A DNA stretch of 64,000 nucleotides, from NCBI RefSeq assembly GCF_004210375.1, contig NC_134835.1:69408447-69472446 (forward strand), read 5' to 3'. This DNA is from Tachypleus tridentatus. Its lineage: Eukaryota; Arthropoda; Merostomata; Xiphosura; Limulidae. The notes under the pieces were generated by a model. That model worked only from the letters and a program-made list of their open reading frames with translations. It did no database searches and was not told the DNA's origin. The translations under genes were made by a program, and so were the position numbers. Positions 31,784 to 41,905 of the stretch are shown piece by piece. Each line of letters starts with the position of its first letter. The stretch's first letter is position 1.

Positions 31784-33786
31784 GTAAGATCAATTCATTA
31801 CTATTATTAATTTGAAATCGCAGTTTCAACGTTTCATAATAAAAAAAAATGTTGGAAATGAAGTTAAGCCTAACTTCTAATACTGTGAAGTACTTGTAAG
31901 TTGTATTCGTAACTTGTCTTAAGCTTACTGAGGTCTCAGGAGAATAAGAATTTATTTGCATAATATAAGTAACTTTTTAATTAATTTAAGGTATATAACT
32001 TTGATTGAAGTTATAAATCAATGTGCAATGTTATTTATATTTACTTTATGGGTTATACGTTAATTTAAATCAAAACACATAGCTCCAGTTCAATTTTTAT
32101 TTATAAATGCAACTCAAATACATAACGTTCATACTGAGGCAGGTAGTTACTGTCACGTTTCCTATCTTGTTGCAACTAAAGAACTGTTAACTTGTAATTT
32201 AGTTATTTGTAGCGTTCTAACAAAGCTCGATAATACCATGACCTACGTTGCTATTACGTTTCGTTGAATTTTAATCGATGTACATCGTATTTGAATTTGT
32301 TGTCACTTTTGTAGTTTTTGCAAAGAACCTGAAACAAAATTTTACCCATTGACTATAATTATTATTAACCTGACACTATTAAAAGGTATTAGTTAAGTAT
32401 TGAAATAAAAAAAATATGGGAGTTTTGAAGCACTTGAATTTTGAAATATTTAGATGAACAGTCAAACGTAATACTAATATAGCAAAAGGAAGCAGCTAGG
32501 CCATAACGCGTTTTTGTAAATAGTTGAACTGACAAAATATAATAACTTGAGAAATGGATATTAAGCCAGAATTTTCTTAAACTCCATCAAGTTAGAATAT
32601 TTCATATTAAAAACAAGTTGGTTATTAGATTAAACTTAATATATAAAATTCATCATTTTAGGATTGTTGTGTAGAAAGAGAATTACAGTGGTATTTTTCT
32701 TAAATATAATTTAAATATATTTCATAGTGTGTGTGGTTCAGCAGTTTAAATCAGAATGATATCCAGATAGTTAAGGGTTGAATAATTATATTATGTATTA
32801 AGTTTTGTACTAGTGTTCCTTAAGTAGGAATAAAACTACAATTTATAGAATGATTCATTTAATAGTGAATACGTTACTGAAAGTGCAATTTTTATGTTTT
32901 ATAATTGTTTTTTCCTGAAAGTGAGAAGCATTTTGTTTTCATTCTGAAGATTATTGCTTAGTTTCTAGCTAACAATAATTCAAATTTTTGTAGTTTTTTT
33001 GGACTCGTATAATCTTAAAAATATGATTTTTATATTTGATAAGGACCATGACACAACCACTTCTGTATTTTATCTTTTCTGTGTGTTTGAATATTAAATG
33101 CTTTTGGTAAAGTGAAAAAGTCAGTCTTGAAGCTCAGAAAATTTGAAATGCATCTTTCAGGGTATTAAGTGAACTCAACATTTGTTACACATAATATAAA
33201 ATTCCTGAAAATTCATGCATTTTTTCAAATGTTTATAGAAACATAACATTGCATAATATTATTTCTAATATACTATTCTTTTGTGTATATGTGTATTATG
33301 TAATAAAAACTTAAACATTAATAATTTCTAAACATTTTGTCAACTGAAATGAAGTTTTGTATTTCATAAACATTAACAATTCTTGATAACAGTGTAAAGA
33401 TATGGTACTGTGCAAGAAAAGCTGAAAATGTTTATTTCTGATGTGGATTTATTATTAAACATTTATTCCAGCAAGCTTTCAGATGTTTCATTTTGGAAGT
33501 TTTTTTTTAGGCTTATAAAATCTTGTTTTCCACTATTTAGTTCCTAGTAGTTAGCTCAGATGTCTCTACGTTTTTTGTTGAACAAACATGGCTTTATTGT
33601 GATGGCTTAAGTTTGATGTTAGCTAAGCACTTTTGTGTATTACATGAGTGGTTTTGATATCTCACTTTAGTCTAATGTAACATGTACATACTAATTAATT
33701 TATAAATGAACAGTTTTATCTGTATATTTTATCATAGTAAGCAGAGCATTTAAAAGTAAAAAAACAGTTCTGACTTTGTTTTACAG
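31784..33786 (+). other. dlg1 intron 1 (phase 1)
   Basis: About 2.0 kb, AT-rich, ending in TTTGTTTTACAG. No repeats or ORFs supported within it. Confidence 0.8.
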
Positions 33787-33918
33787 AGGCTCACCGGGCC
33801 TTAGAGCTATTAGAAGAGTATCATACGAAACTAACTAAACCTCAAGATAAACAGCTGAGAAATGCTATTGAACGAGTAATAAGAATCTTTAAGAGTAGAC
33901 TTTTTCTTGCTCTTTTAG
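33787..33918 (+). CDS. dlg1: Discs large 1, second coding exon (L27 domain)
   Basis: A 132-base exon that completes a glutamate codon and reads AHRALELLEEYHTKLTKPQD, then KQLRNAIERVIRIFKSRLF and LALL, with one base of the next codon before the donor GTAAGT. This is the L27 domain, a short helical heterodimerisation module that binds L27 partners such as CASK/Lin-2 or Metro-type proteins. The match to fly and human Dlg1 is close over the whole exon. The following exon should begin by completing Asp and then encode IQEFYE; I could not find it before the window's end. Confidence 0.95.
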
Positions 33919-34280
33919 GTAAGTATTAGTTATTTGAAAATTCCTTTAAGAATTTACAAGACACTGTTCAATGCGTAGTGTTAGGGAATTATGTAATATG
34001 TACATTATGTATGGAAATCTCTGTAGGACTAAGATTTCCACACTATTCTGTTTCACATTATACATATGTTTTCACTTTATTAATCAAAATTTATTTCATT
34101 AAATATAAAGGTTTTGTAATGGAAGAGTTAATACATCTTGGTGTGTTATGATTTTTATGCTATTTATAAATGCAAAGAAAGGTTATTTATAAATTGGATG
34201 TGCAGATTTACCTTTACTCTGTGCATGACAATTGAAGTTATCCATTTGTAGTTTTAAATATTCAGTTATACATTCTTTTA

Positions 34281-34796
34281 GAGCTGGATGATTAACTTCA
34301 TTAATCGATCACCTATGAATATCAATTGATATAAAGCAAAATAATGAAGTAATGAAGGTAATGATTAATCCAATTAATGTTATGAAAATAATCAATTAAT
34401 GTTTTTAATTAACACAGTATAGTTATTACAATTATCTAGTAATCAAAAATATTTCCATTATTATTGTCAATTAATTCAGCTTTTTTTAGCTTAATATTTA
34501 GTCTGATTACTCATAAAAAAAAAAAAAAAAAAAAATCAACTTATCAAATTTAGAGTTTCAGATTATTATTTGTTTGGTTTTTTCAATTATTCAAGTAATC
34601 AAAATATTGGTGTTATATTATTAAGCATAAACTACATATTTGGTTATATCTCAATCCCTTATAGGCATCAAAGCTCAATTTTTAGCTTTATAGATTTTCA
34701 TAGGTATTTCATGAGAATATTGATTAGTTGAATGTAATCAATTAACGAATGTGACAATTAATGGGTTAGCAAATTCTATTGATTGCCCAACTCTAT
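34281..34796. repeat. AT-rich MITE-like repeat
   Basis: The left end TAGAGCTGGATGATTAA and the reversed right end TAGAGTTGGGCAATCAAT are imperfect inverted repeats. The interior is dense in ATTAATTGATTAA-like phrases, with a poly-A run at about 34517-34536. A TAGAGCTGG start also occurs at 57918. This resembles short hAT-type non-autonomous elements, but no matching target duplication was seen. Confidence 0.4.
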
Positions 34797-36059
34797 AAAA
34801 TGACCATATAAGTGGTTGTTTATTTTATTGAATGATCAAAATGGTTTCACTAAAGTAAAATCTTGTGACATTCTTTGCAAAAATTAATGCTTATCTAGAT
34901 ATGGATAAGACTGTAAGTTTGATTTATCTGGATTTTCAGAAAGCATTTACCAAAGTACTGTATAAAAGGCTTGTAAATAAACTTGTCTATATGAGTGAGG
35001 GATAAGTTAACTATCAGGTCATCCTACAAGTAATGTCTGAAAATTTAATACAGAAAGTGCATCATCATTTCTGTCTTTGTAGAAGGCTTTAATGACTAAA
35101 ATATGTAGTAGGATGTGTATAAAAATGTTCAGACAAGTAAACGAAACTAACCCAACTTCACTTTGTCAGATTATAAATCAAATACCCCTTGGTGTTGATT
35201 CCTGTACATGGTGAAGTGACCTCCCATGGAAGGTTCTCTTCTTTCAGTTTACCTCCTCTGGGATCTAAACATCCATCCACATGTTTGCTGTGCATGGTGA
35301 CCCATGAAGGGGAGGAGAGAATCCTAATGGTTGAGGGGTCCAACCCTAATACATCATTTTGGCCTTGAATTCCTGTAGAAGGGCAGCCTTGGGGTGGCCC
35401 CCCTAGGGTCAGTTGGCTGTTCCACTTGGGCTAGGGTCAACCAAGTACCAGTGTTGGATGTTCTTAACAGGTGTTGTGGACATTGTATCTGATGCTGGTG
35501 TTTGGGTATAGTGCTCACGAAACACTGGCGTTGTTGCAGTGTCCTTGTTTGGCATTGTAGTGCATCCCCTCGTAAGGCTCCATGAAGGGTGAGGTCAGTG
35601 GTCACTGAAATATTCCTTTTTTATGGATCCTCAAAAAAAACTTAAATAAAATAGTGAAAAAACAGTAGATAGGTAAATGACCATGTCTTGAAGATTCTGA
35701 ACAGCAATCTTCAATGTCTGTAACACCTGTTGTACCTCATTTTCTTATACTACATTCTCTTTCAGACAAACCTATAGGTCAAATGTCTCCCTTTTTTAGT
35801 CAGAATGGACTTGCTGGCTCTCCAAAGTCAGTAAAGAAGTTTTGCTCTGGTGACATTGGTGGAAACATCCACATCTCAACACAGTGAACTCCTCTTACGT
35901 GCCAAGGTGATTGGAGATATACCTGTTGAGGTTACACCTCGTGCTACTTTGAATTCATCATGAAACATTATTGTTGAGAGGGATTTGAAGAACATCCCCG
36001 AGTTGGAGATTCTTGCTGGTTTCTCCATCCAAGGAGTTTTACAGTGAGATGTATCTTCA

Positions 36060-36480
36060 CTCACAAAGTTGGAATTACGATGCCGACCAATATCCTCATT
36101 CTAACATTTACATCACCACGTCCACCTGCCACCATCAAGGCAGGTTATCTTAATTGCAGGGTATGGCCATACATTCCAAACCCTCTCAGATATTTCTAGT
36201 GTCAGCAGTTCAGTCATTTGAAGATGTCATGTCTTGGTTTCTTGATGTGTGCTCGTTGTGGTAGCAAGGCCCATGATGCCTTCAAGTGTGAAATAGACCT
36301 TCATTGCATCAATTGCAATGGCTCTCACCCTTTCTACTTTCATTCTTGCCCTAAATGGTTGGAAGAAAAACAGGTGTAGCATTTGAAAAGGATTCATAAC
36401 ATTACTTATCCTGAGGCTCAAAAGTTGCTGTCCACCACTTCATCTCGGACGTATGCTGCTGCACTTCGTTACACTACTAC
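36060..36480 (+). pseudogene. Gag zinc-knuckle region of retrotransposon A
   Basis: In broken frames the sequence encodes CARCGSKAHDAFKCE, then LHCINCNGSHPFYFHSCPKW and LEEKQV, two CCHC-type knuckles as in Jockey and I-type Gag proteins, followed by YPEAQKLLSTTSSRTYAAAL. Stops interrupt it several times. Confidence 0.75.
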
Positions 36481-36959
36481 AGTGGGAGTGCAGATGGATC
36501 TCTCTGTGCCTCCAAAAGAATTGTTCTCAAGCCAAAGAAAAGTCTTTTGACCTCCATGGTTAAAAAAGTGGATGACTAAACTTTAACACCCATCTCTGTC
36601 CCTAACATACATTTCAGCAAATTCCAAGATCCACTTCCTTTGTTTCCAGCTACAGGCATTTCCTTGGGTACATCATCTTCTCCCACCACAATATGCAAAA
36701 TGATCATTCATTCACGTCCTCAGTCAATGGAATCCTCTTCCAACAGCAAAGACTGGTCCATTTGACCCAGGGCAGGATCCATGGAGGTTGATAGATCTCC
36801 ATTGAATAAAGACAGTAAAGAAAAACGATGTTGTAAACAGAATCAAAACACTAATTGCTTCTACCATACTGCATGTCTTTCCTGATAGGAAACATTTCTG
36901 AAACCTGCTGATATAGTCACCTTTCAACAATTGTCTTTCTACAGAAATGACAGGCTGTG

Positions 36960-37182
36960 TTATGGATGAGTGCATGGAGGGGTGGCATTGTGGTTGATCA
37001 GCATGTGCCCACCCTGTTTTTTGCCACTCGACACACCCTTGGAAGCTGTAGCTATCCATGTTTCCTTGGGTCGTACCATTGTTGTTTGTTCTCTCTACCT
37101 GTCTCCTGGAGAGATCTATGATCAATCAGACCTTGTTGTTCTCATTGAACAGTTGCCGTCTCCCCTAGGATCTCAGCCTTAA
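36960..37182 (+). pseudogene. Endonuclease fragment of retrotransposon A
   Basis: Reads RGGVAL, then LFLPLDTPLEAVAIHVSLGR and TIVVCSLYLSPGEIYDQSDL, matching the middle of an apurinic-type endonuclease (GGGVAILV, LEAVAV, ICSIYLPP). The catalytic GDFN segment expected next is not readable. Confidence 0.7.
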
Positions 37183-37593
37183 AGATGCTGGACCCCATTC
37201 ATCATCAAGGACTTTGGCTCTGCACTGGGGCTTTCAGCACTTCCCTAGTTCAGAGCTTATACATAGTCTCATGAACCTTCTTTGCACCTCTTCTGTTTGC
37301 AGCTGTCTTTACTATATGATTTGAAACTTCGTTCCTTACCAAAGTATCTCACCTGGGGTTGTGTTTTCCTTCCTCAGTTGGGCCATACTTTTTCAGAACA
37401 GATGATCTGCCATTGCTCCTTTTGTACCTTCGTATCCAGGTGCAGTTGGATGAATTGGGTCTGTCCTTGGATAACATTGCTGTATCCATTGGTCAGCCCA
37501 TTCCACCATAGCTTCTTATAGTTCTCAAATGTGACCTGTTTTTAAATCATCTGAGAAAAGCAGACACTCCCAACTGGAAATAGTGTCTGTTAT

Positions 37594-37990
37594 TTGCTGA
37601 TCATCTTTCGGAACCATCCTTCCATCCCTATTTATACAGATGGTTCCAAATCAGGTGACTGTGGGCTCTGCCTTTGTTTTGGTTCGGTGGTTGCGTGCAG
37701 AATCCCCTCAACAGCTTCTGTGTTCACTGCTGAACTGTACACCATTTCTGTTGCCCTGCATCACATAAAAGCTAAGCAATACTCGAATTATACTATTTAT
37801 ACTGATTTGCTTAGTTCTCTACTGGCCTTAGAATCTCTTCATGTTAGTTCCCACCCTGTTTTTGCCAATATTCAAAACCAACTGCACATTTCTCTTTAAC
37901 ATCTACTTCTATCCAGTTTTTTTGGATACTGGGCCATGTTGTTATTCATGGGAATGAGCTTGCTGACACTGCAGCTAAATCTGTCTGCTC
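37594..37990 (+). pseudogene. RNase H domain of retrotransposon A
   Basis: Contains IPIYTDGSKSGDCG (first catalytic Asp), TASVFTAELYTISVALHHI (Glu) and YTIYTDLLSSLLALES (second Asp position), then, after a stop and shift, the WVPSH-like region and HGNELADTAAK, which carries the last acidic residue (about 37930-37980). A C-terminal RNase H after the RT is typical of I and Jockey-group elements. Confidence 0.85.
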
Positions 37991-39027
37991 TAGAACTATC
38001 ACTGCTGTGCCTGTTCCATATATGGATTGTGGTCCTGTATTCAAAGCTTGGCTCTGGCCAGGTGGCAGTTGATTTGGAGTGAGCAATGTGAAAACAGCCT
38101 TTTCCAAATAAAACTTTCTCTTGGACTTTGGCCTTCTTGCTTCTGTAAGGATTGGAAAGAGGAAGTTGTTTCACCTAGACTACTCATTGGTCACAGTTTT
38201 TTAACTAATTGTTTTCTTTTATCTGGACTGATGCACAAATGTGTTGTCTATATAACACTCGGGTCACAATAAGCCATATTTTACTGTCTTGCTGCTGTTA
38301 TGTCTCTCAACGACAGCACCATTTTAAACATGTTCTGTTCCAAAGTTTATCCATAACGTTAGACAGTGTTATTGATGGTGAGGCTGTCTGCCTTGGAAAT
38401 GTTTTTAGTTTTTTTTAAGGCCATTAATCTTTTTAATTGTATGTAAGTTTTTTAATTTATACATTAGACCTTTTTTAATGTGATTCCTTTGTAAGAATTA
38501 AAGCCCTTCTAGTTCAATTTGAAATTAGAAAATGGCTGTAACGTCACATAACTCTAAACCAGGACTGGAAAGGGCAACTTTAGGTGACTAGTGCTGCTCT
38601 TTGAACTACCCAGTTGTCATCCTGGCAAGTTCTAATTAAAATTTTGCTCCAAGTCTTTTAAAACTTTTATTTACTTTCTGAAAATGGCCATAACATCAAA
38701 TTACTCTGAACCAGGACTAGAAAGGCCAACTTCAGGTGACTGACAGTGGTTTTTTAACTTGCATGTTTGTCTTCCTGGCGAGTTATGGTAATTACAATTA
38801 TGCTACAGAAAGTTTTCTCTTACTACTGTAGACTAGATGTAAACTATGGTTTTCATGCTTTTTTTTGTTTTTTAAACTTTGTTTTGTTGTACCTTAATTT
38901 CTTTTCATGAATTTTACTAAATTTACTTTAATTTTAACTTTTTACTGGACGTTTGGTGCTGATAGCCTAGCTGCTTTATGTCATAAAATACCAAACCAAT
39001 CAATCATTAATCAAATAAACCCTTATG

Positions 39028-40030
39028 AAAATGAATGTGTCTGAGGAGCACATTAGGCATATAATGCTTTAATGAGTTTAGAAAAGGCAATAGTGCAGCA
39101 GAAACTATATGAAAAATTCAAGGTGTTTATGGTGCATAGTCTCTCAATGAAAGAAAATGTTGAAGTTGGTTTCAGAAGTCCAGATCAGGTGACTATAGCT
39201 TAAGTGATGCGCTGTGTTCAGGTTCTCCTGATGAGTTTAATGATAACTTGCTGCTGGCCCCACTTGATGAAGATTATGCTCTAACAGTTGAACTAGCACA
39301 GAAGCTTAATTCAACTCATTCAACAGTTCACTGTCATATGGAAAAGTGTGGGAAGGTGTCAAAACTTGGAGAATGGGTCCCCCATGATTTGAAAGAAGCC
39401 AACCTTAGAGCAAGAGTGGACATTTTCATTTCTCTACACTCTCATGAATGTAACTCACCTTTTTCAGAGAGGTTAGTGACTGGAGATGAAAAATGGATAT
39501 ATTATAAAAATGTTAAGTGCTTCAGACAATAGCTCAGTGCAGGTAAACTAGCTAAAGCACAGCCCAAAATGGACCTCCATCCTAGGAAAGTCTTGTTAAG
39601 CATTTGGTGGGATATTATTGGTGTGATTCACTTTGAGTTACTGCCACTCAATGTAATGATTACATTAGACTTCTATTGCCAACAATTAGAGCACTTGAAT
39701 GTTGCACTGAAGGAAAAGAGGCCTGCTTTGATCAGTCGTAAAGGTGTTGTGTTATGTTAGGATAATACATGGCCCCATACAGCAAGGATAACATCTGTAA
39801 AGATTGAAGAGGTAGACTGGGAAAAACTTCCACATTCTCCTTATTCTCCAGACCTTGCCCCATCTGATTATCATCTATTCCAAAGTTTGCAGATCTATCT
39901 TGATGAATAAGAGCTTGGAAGACATGAAGATGCCAAAACTACCCTCTCTACATTATTTTCCATGAAATCCCAAAAATTGTATAGGAGTGGCATTCAGAAG
40001 CTTGTGTATTGTTGGCAGGAAGTAATTACA
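39028..40030 (+). pseudogene. Mariner transposase of the 35.0 kb copy
   Basis: From MNVSEEHIRHIM at about 39031, through SDALCSGSPDEFNDNLL, LAQKLNSTHSTVHCH, WVPHDLKEANLRARVD, RLVTGDEKWIYYKN (first aspartate), a stop, DNTWPHTARITSVKI (second) and PYSPDLAPSDYHLF (third, 34 residues after the second), to the WQEVIT end where another element is inserted. All three catalytic aspartates are present, unlike the 28.1 kb copy, but stops and frameshifts break the frame. Confidence 0.9.
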
Positions 40031-40189
40031 TGTGTGCCATTTTTCCGCTGAAATGCGGATTTCCGCTGTTTTCAAACGGCCAATGATCACCCACGAGATT
40101 CGTGTAAATTCGAGGAGAAAATATCGTATGAGCGATTTGGGGGCCGGGTAGGTGGTTTTTGAGGAGAAATCGTATTTTTTCAATGTTTA

Positions 40190-40603
40190 TTGCAGAAAAA
40201 AAAATCTGACCACCATCTTGGAGGCAGTCTCGTTTCATCTCGTTGCAGGTCTCGTGGTCTGGTATCGTGTGCATACCAGATGATAAAATATTCTCTACGC
40301 TCCAAAGAAACAACAGCGATTGAAATGTTTAAAAGGAAAGATGTTCATTTTGATCCTGTAGACAAGAGAATGTGTAAAGACATTAGATCAGCAGCTTCAA
40401 AGTATACCTCAAAGCTGAGGGAGAATCAGAAGAAAAGGGCAGAAAGGCTTGAGGCCTATGGTTCTGTGAAATCTGGCCCAGCCACCTTGGCTAAAGAAAA
40501 AGTCCAGAGAGCTGCCCATTCAGAGAAGGAGAGAAAAAAAGCTCGGAAGAGAGCACTGGAAACCCTTGTCTCGAAAAAGAGGAAAGTAGTCAAGATTGAT
40601 TAA
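40190..40603 (+). CDS. Lysine/arginine-rich ORF inside element D
   Basis: A 137-residue ORF. The first 45 residues are mixed; then MFKRKDVHFDPVDKRMCKDI, a helical KLRENQKKRAERLEAYGS stretch and a basic end LVSKKRKVVKID that resembles a nuclear localisation signal. The acidic and basic residue spacing suggests a coiled or DNA-binding tail. I recognise no catalytic motif. It is probably the last part of a transposon protein, intact by recency or chance. Not a host gene on present evidence. Confidence 0.4.
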   Translation: MQKKKSDHHLGGSLVSSRCRSRGLVSCAYQMIKYSLRSKETTAIEMFKRKDVHFDPVDKRMCKDIRSAASKYTSKLRENQKKRAERLEAYGSVKSGPATLAKEKVQRAAHSEKERKKARKRALETLVSKKRKVVKID

Positions 40604-40611
40604 AGGAAATT

Positions 40612-40965
40612 AAGTGATTTGAAATTTGACTGTAATTTATGCAGCAGAGCAGAAGTTGATATCAGTGACTGAAAAACATTTTATTACTATCTGCAGCATA
40701 CAGTGCCAGTGGTTTATTTTAAAGCATATCATTAATTTTATTTTGAAGCAATGTCAAAGCTTTCCTTGATTTGCTGTTTCAGTTTGTATTGTGAAAGAAT
40801 GAAAAATATACTGATATTGAGGTACCAGTAATTTTCTGACAAGATTGTATAGATGAACAAGTTTTACTGTAGGTAGTCATGTAGAGTAATTTTAAGTAAT
40901 TTGAAATTTTAATGGAATACATGCAGCAGAGCAGTAGTTGTTGATGTCAGTGACTGTACAAAATT
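40612..40965 (+). repeat. Direct repeat inside element D
   Basis: AAGTGATTTGAAATTTGACT... and AAGTAATTTGAAATTTTAAT..., each followed by ATGCAGCAGAGCAG.AGTTG and a GATxTCAGTGACTG block, at about 40612-40672 and 40893-40960. Offset about 285 bases. Confidence 0.6.
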
Positions 40966-41905
40966 TAATTTCTGAGGCATATCACTGATATCAGTAGTTT
41001 AATATTGAACCATATCAGTAGTTGAATTTTTAAGCAATGCCCCTGGACCCCCCCTAGTCAGACGTGGCTGCGCCGCATTGTGGCGCCAGGCTATGTACCT
41101 TTTCCTCTTTTTTTCATAAATGTCATTGGCATGCCTGTAATTAATAATAATGGAACATACATTATTGGTTAAATAACATTAAAAGTATTTGAAATCCTTT
41201 CTCTTTTTCTGAACCTAAAATCAGACATTACTTATTGGATGACCTGTTAATTGGATGAAAGAGTTGCTTGATAGAAGAAAGCTGAGGGTTGTTATAAATG
41301 GAGTTCAGTCCATCTGGATTAATGTTGTAAGTTGTATACTTCAAAGCTTAGTCTTAGGACTGTTGCTTTTGTGATTAACATTAATGATATAGATGAAAGA
41401 ATGGTCAATAAATTACTTAAATTTACTGATGATATCAAGGTCTTGTGTGTTGCTGGCTGTGAAAATGTGCTGCTGTTTTACAAAGGGGATTTAGATGAGT
41501 TAGTGAGTTGGACAGATAAATTGCAGATGGGTTTTAATTATGATAAATGCAAATTATTGCATGTGGGTTATCGTAACTTGAATTTTAAATATAATTGGGA
41601 TGGGAATAGTGTTGTGTATGAAAAGGATCTTTGTGTAATGGTTGATCAGTCTCTGAAGCTATCCAAGTAATGTGCTGTTGCTATTGGTAGGGCAAATATA
41701 ATTTAGGATGTATCTGTAGAAGTATTGAATACAAGTCTAAAGAGGTTATAATTTCATGGTGTAGGTTATTAATTAGGCCATATTTGGAGTATTGTGTTCA
41801 GTCTTGGGATTCTTAGTTTAAGAAAGACATTGAATTGTTGGAAAGGGTTCAGAGGAAGGTTATTAAAATGGAACCTGGGTTGGAGTGCTTGTTGTATGAA
41901 GACAG

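Larger units (their letters stand above)
35185..39008 (+). mobile_element. Jockey/I-like non-LTR retrotransposon A, internally deleted
   Basis: Bounded by a 9-base target duplication AATCAAATA (35176-35184 and 39009-39017) inside the mariner. Order on the plus strand: 5' region, Gag with zinc knuckles (about 36070-36480), an endonuclease piece, RNase H (about 37594-37900), 3' untranslated region and a short CAAT-type tail. Most of the reverse transcriptase is missing (around 37190-37300), including the YADD block. The same family recurs at 51520-52768. Confidence 0.9.
40029..41136 (+). mobile_element. Unclassified insertion in the 35.0 kb mariner (element D)
   Basis: GTAATTA occurs on both sides (40022-40028 and 41137-41143). 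Comparison with the 28.1 kb mariner shows that exactly this block is extra. The left end (CATGTGTGCCATTTTTCCGC) and the reversed right end (AGGCATGCCAATGACATTTA) share only TGCCA-like bases, so terminal repeats are weak. Contents: a GC-rich first 300 bases, one ORF, two copies of a GCAGCAGAGCAG-containing segment, and a GC-rich CCTGGACCCCCCCTAG patch near 41044. Probably a truncated or non-autonomous DNA transposon; family unknown to me. Confidence 0.6.
35014..41247 (+). mobile_element. Mariner (DD34D type), split by two later insertions
   Basis: The left end TCAGGTCATCCTACAAGTAA and the reversed right end ACAGGTCATCCAATAAGTAA are flanked by TA on each side (35012-35013 and 41248-41249). The mariner itself is about 1.3 kb once 35185-39017 and the 40029-41143 insertion are taken out. 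It belongs to the same family as 28127-29418 and lies in the opposite orientation. Confidence 0.92.
34836..41905 (+). mobile_element. CR1-like non-LTR reverse transcriptase fragment, split by a mariner
   Basis: Left part (34836-35011): QNGFTKVKSC, then DKTVSLIYLDFQKAFTKV, the first RT blocks. Right part (41250-41905): NWMKELLDRRKLRVVINGVQ, FVININDIDERMVNKLLKF, TDDIKVL (the catalytic F/YADD position), LDELVSWTDKLQMGFNYDK, KCKLLHVGYRNLN, EKDLCVMVDQSLKLSK and, in shifted frames, KDIELLERVQRKVIKM. The two parts meet directly when 35014-41247 is removed. 5' end, endonuclease and 3' end are missing. Several stops; inactive. Confidence 0.85.

Noticed and set aside
31501-31961. Minus-strand ORFs across the dlg1 start
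   Set aside because: They overlap the conserved dlg1 exon on the opposite strand and show no motif.
34281-34796. Confident hAT-type MITE
   Set aside because: Ends are only loosely inverted and no 8-base target duplication was found, so it is listed only as MITE-like.
35158-37125. Several minus-strand ORFs (for example 35354-35605, 36724-37125)
   Set aside because: They are shadows of the plus-strand Jockey/I-like element, whose Gag, endonuclease and RNase H motifs are on the other strand.
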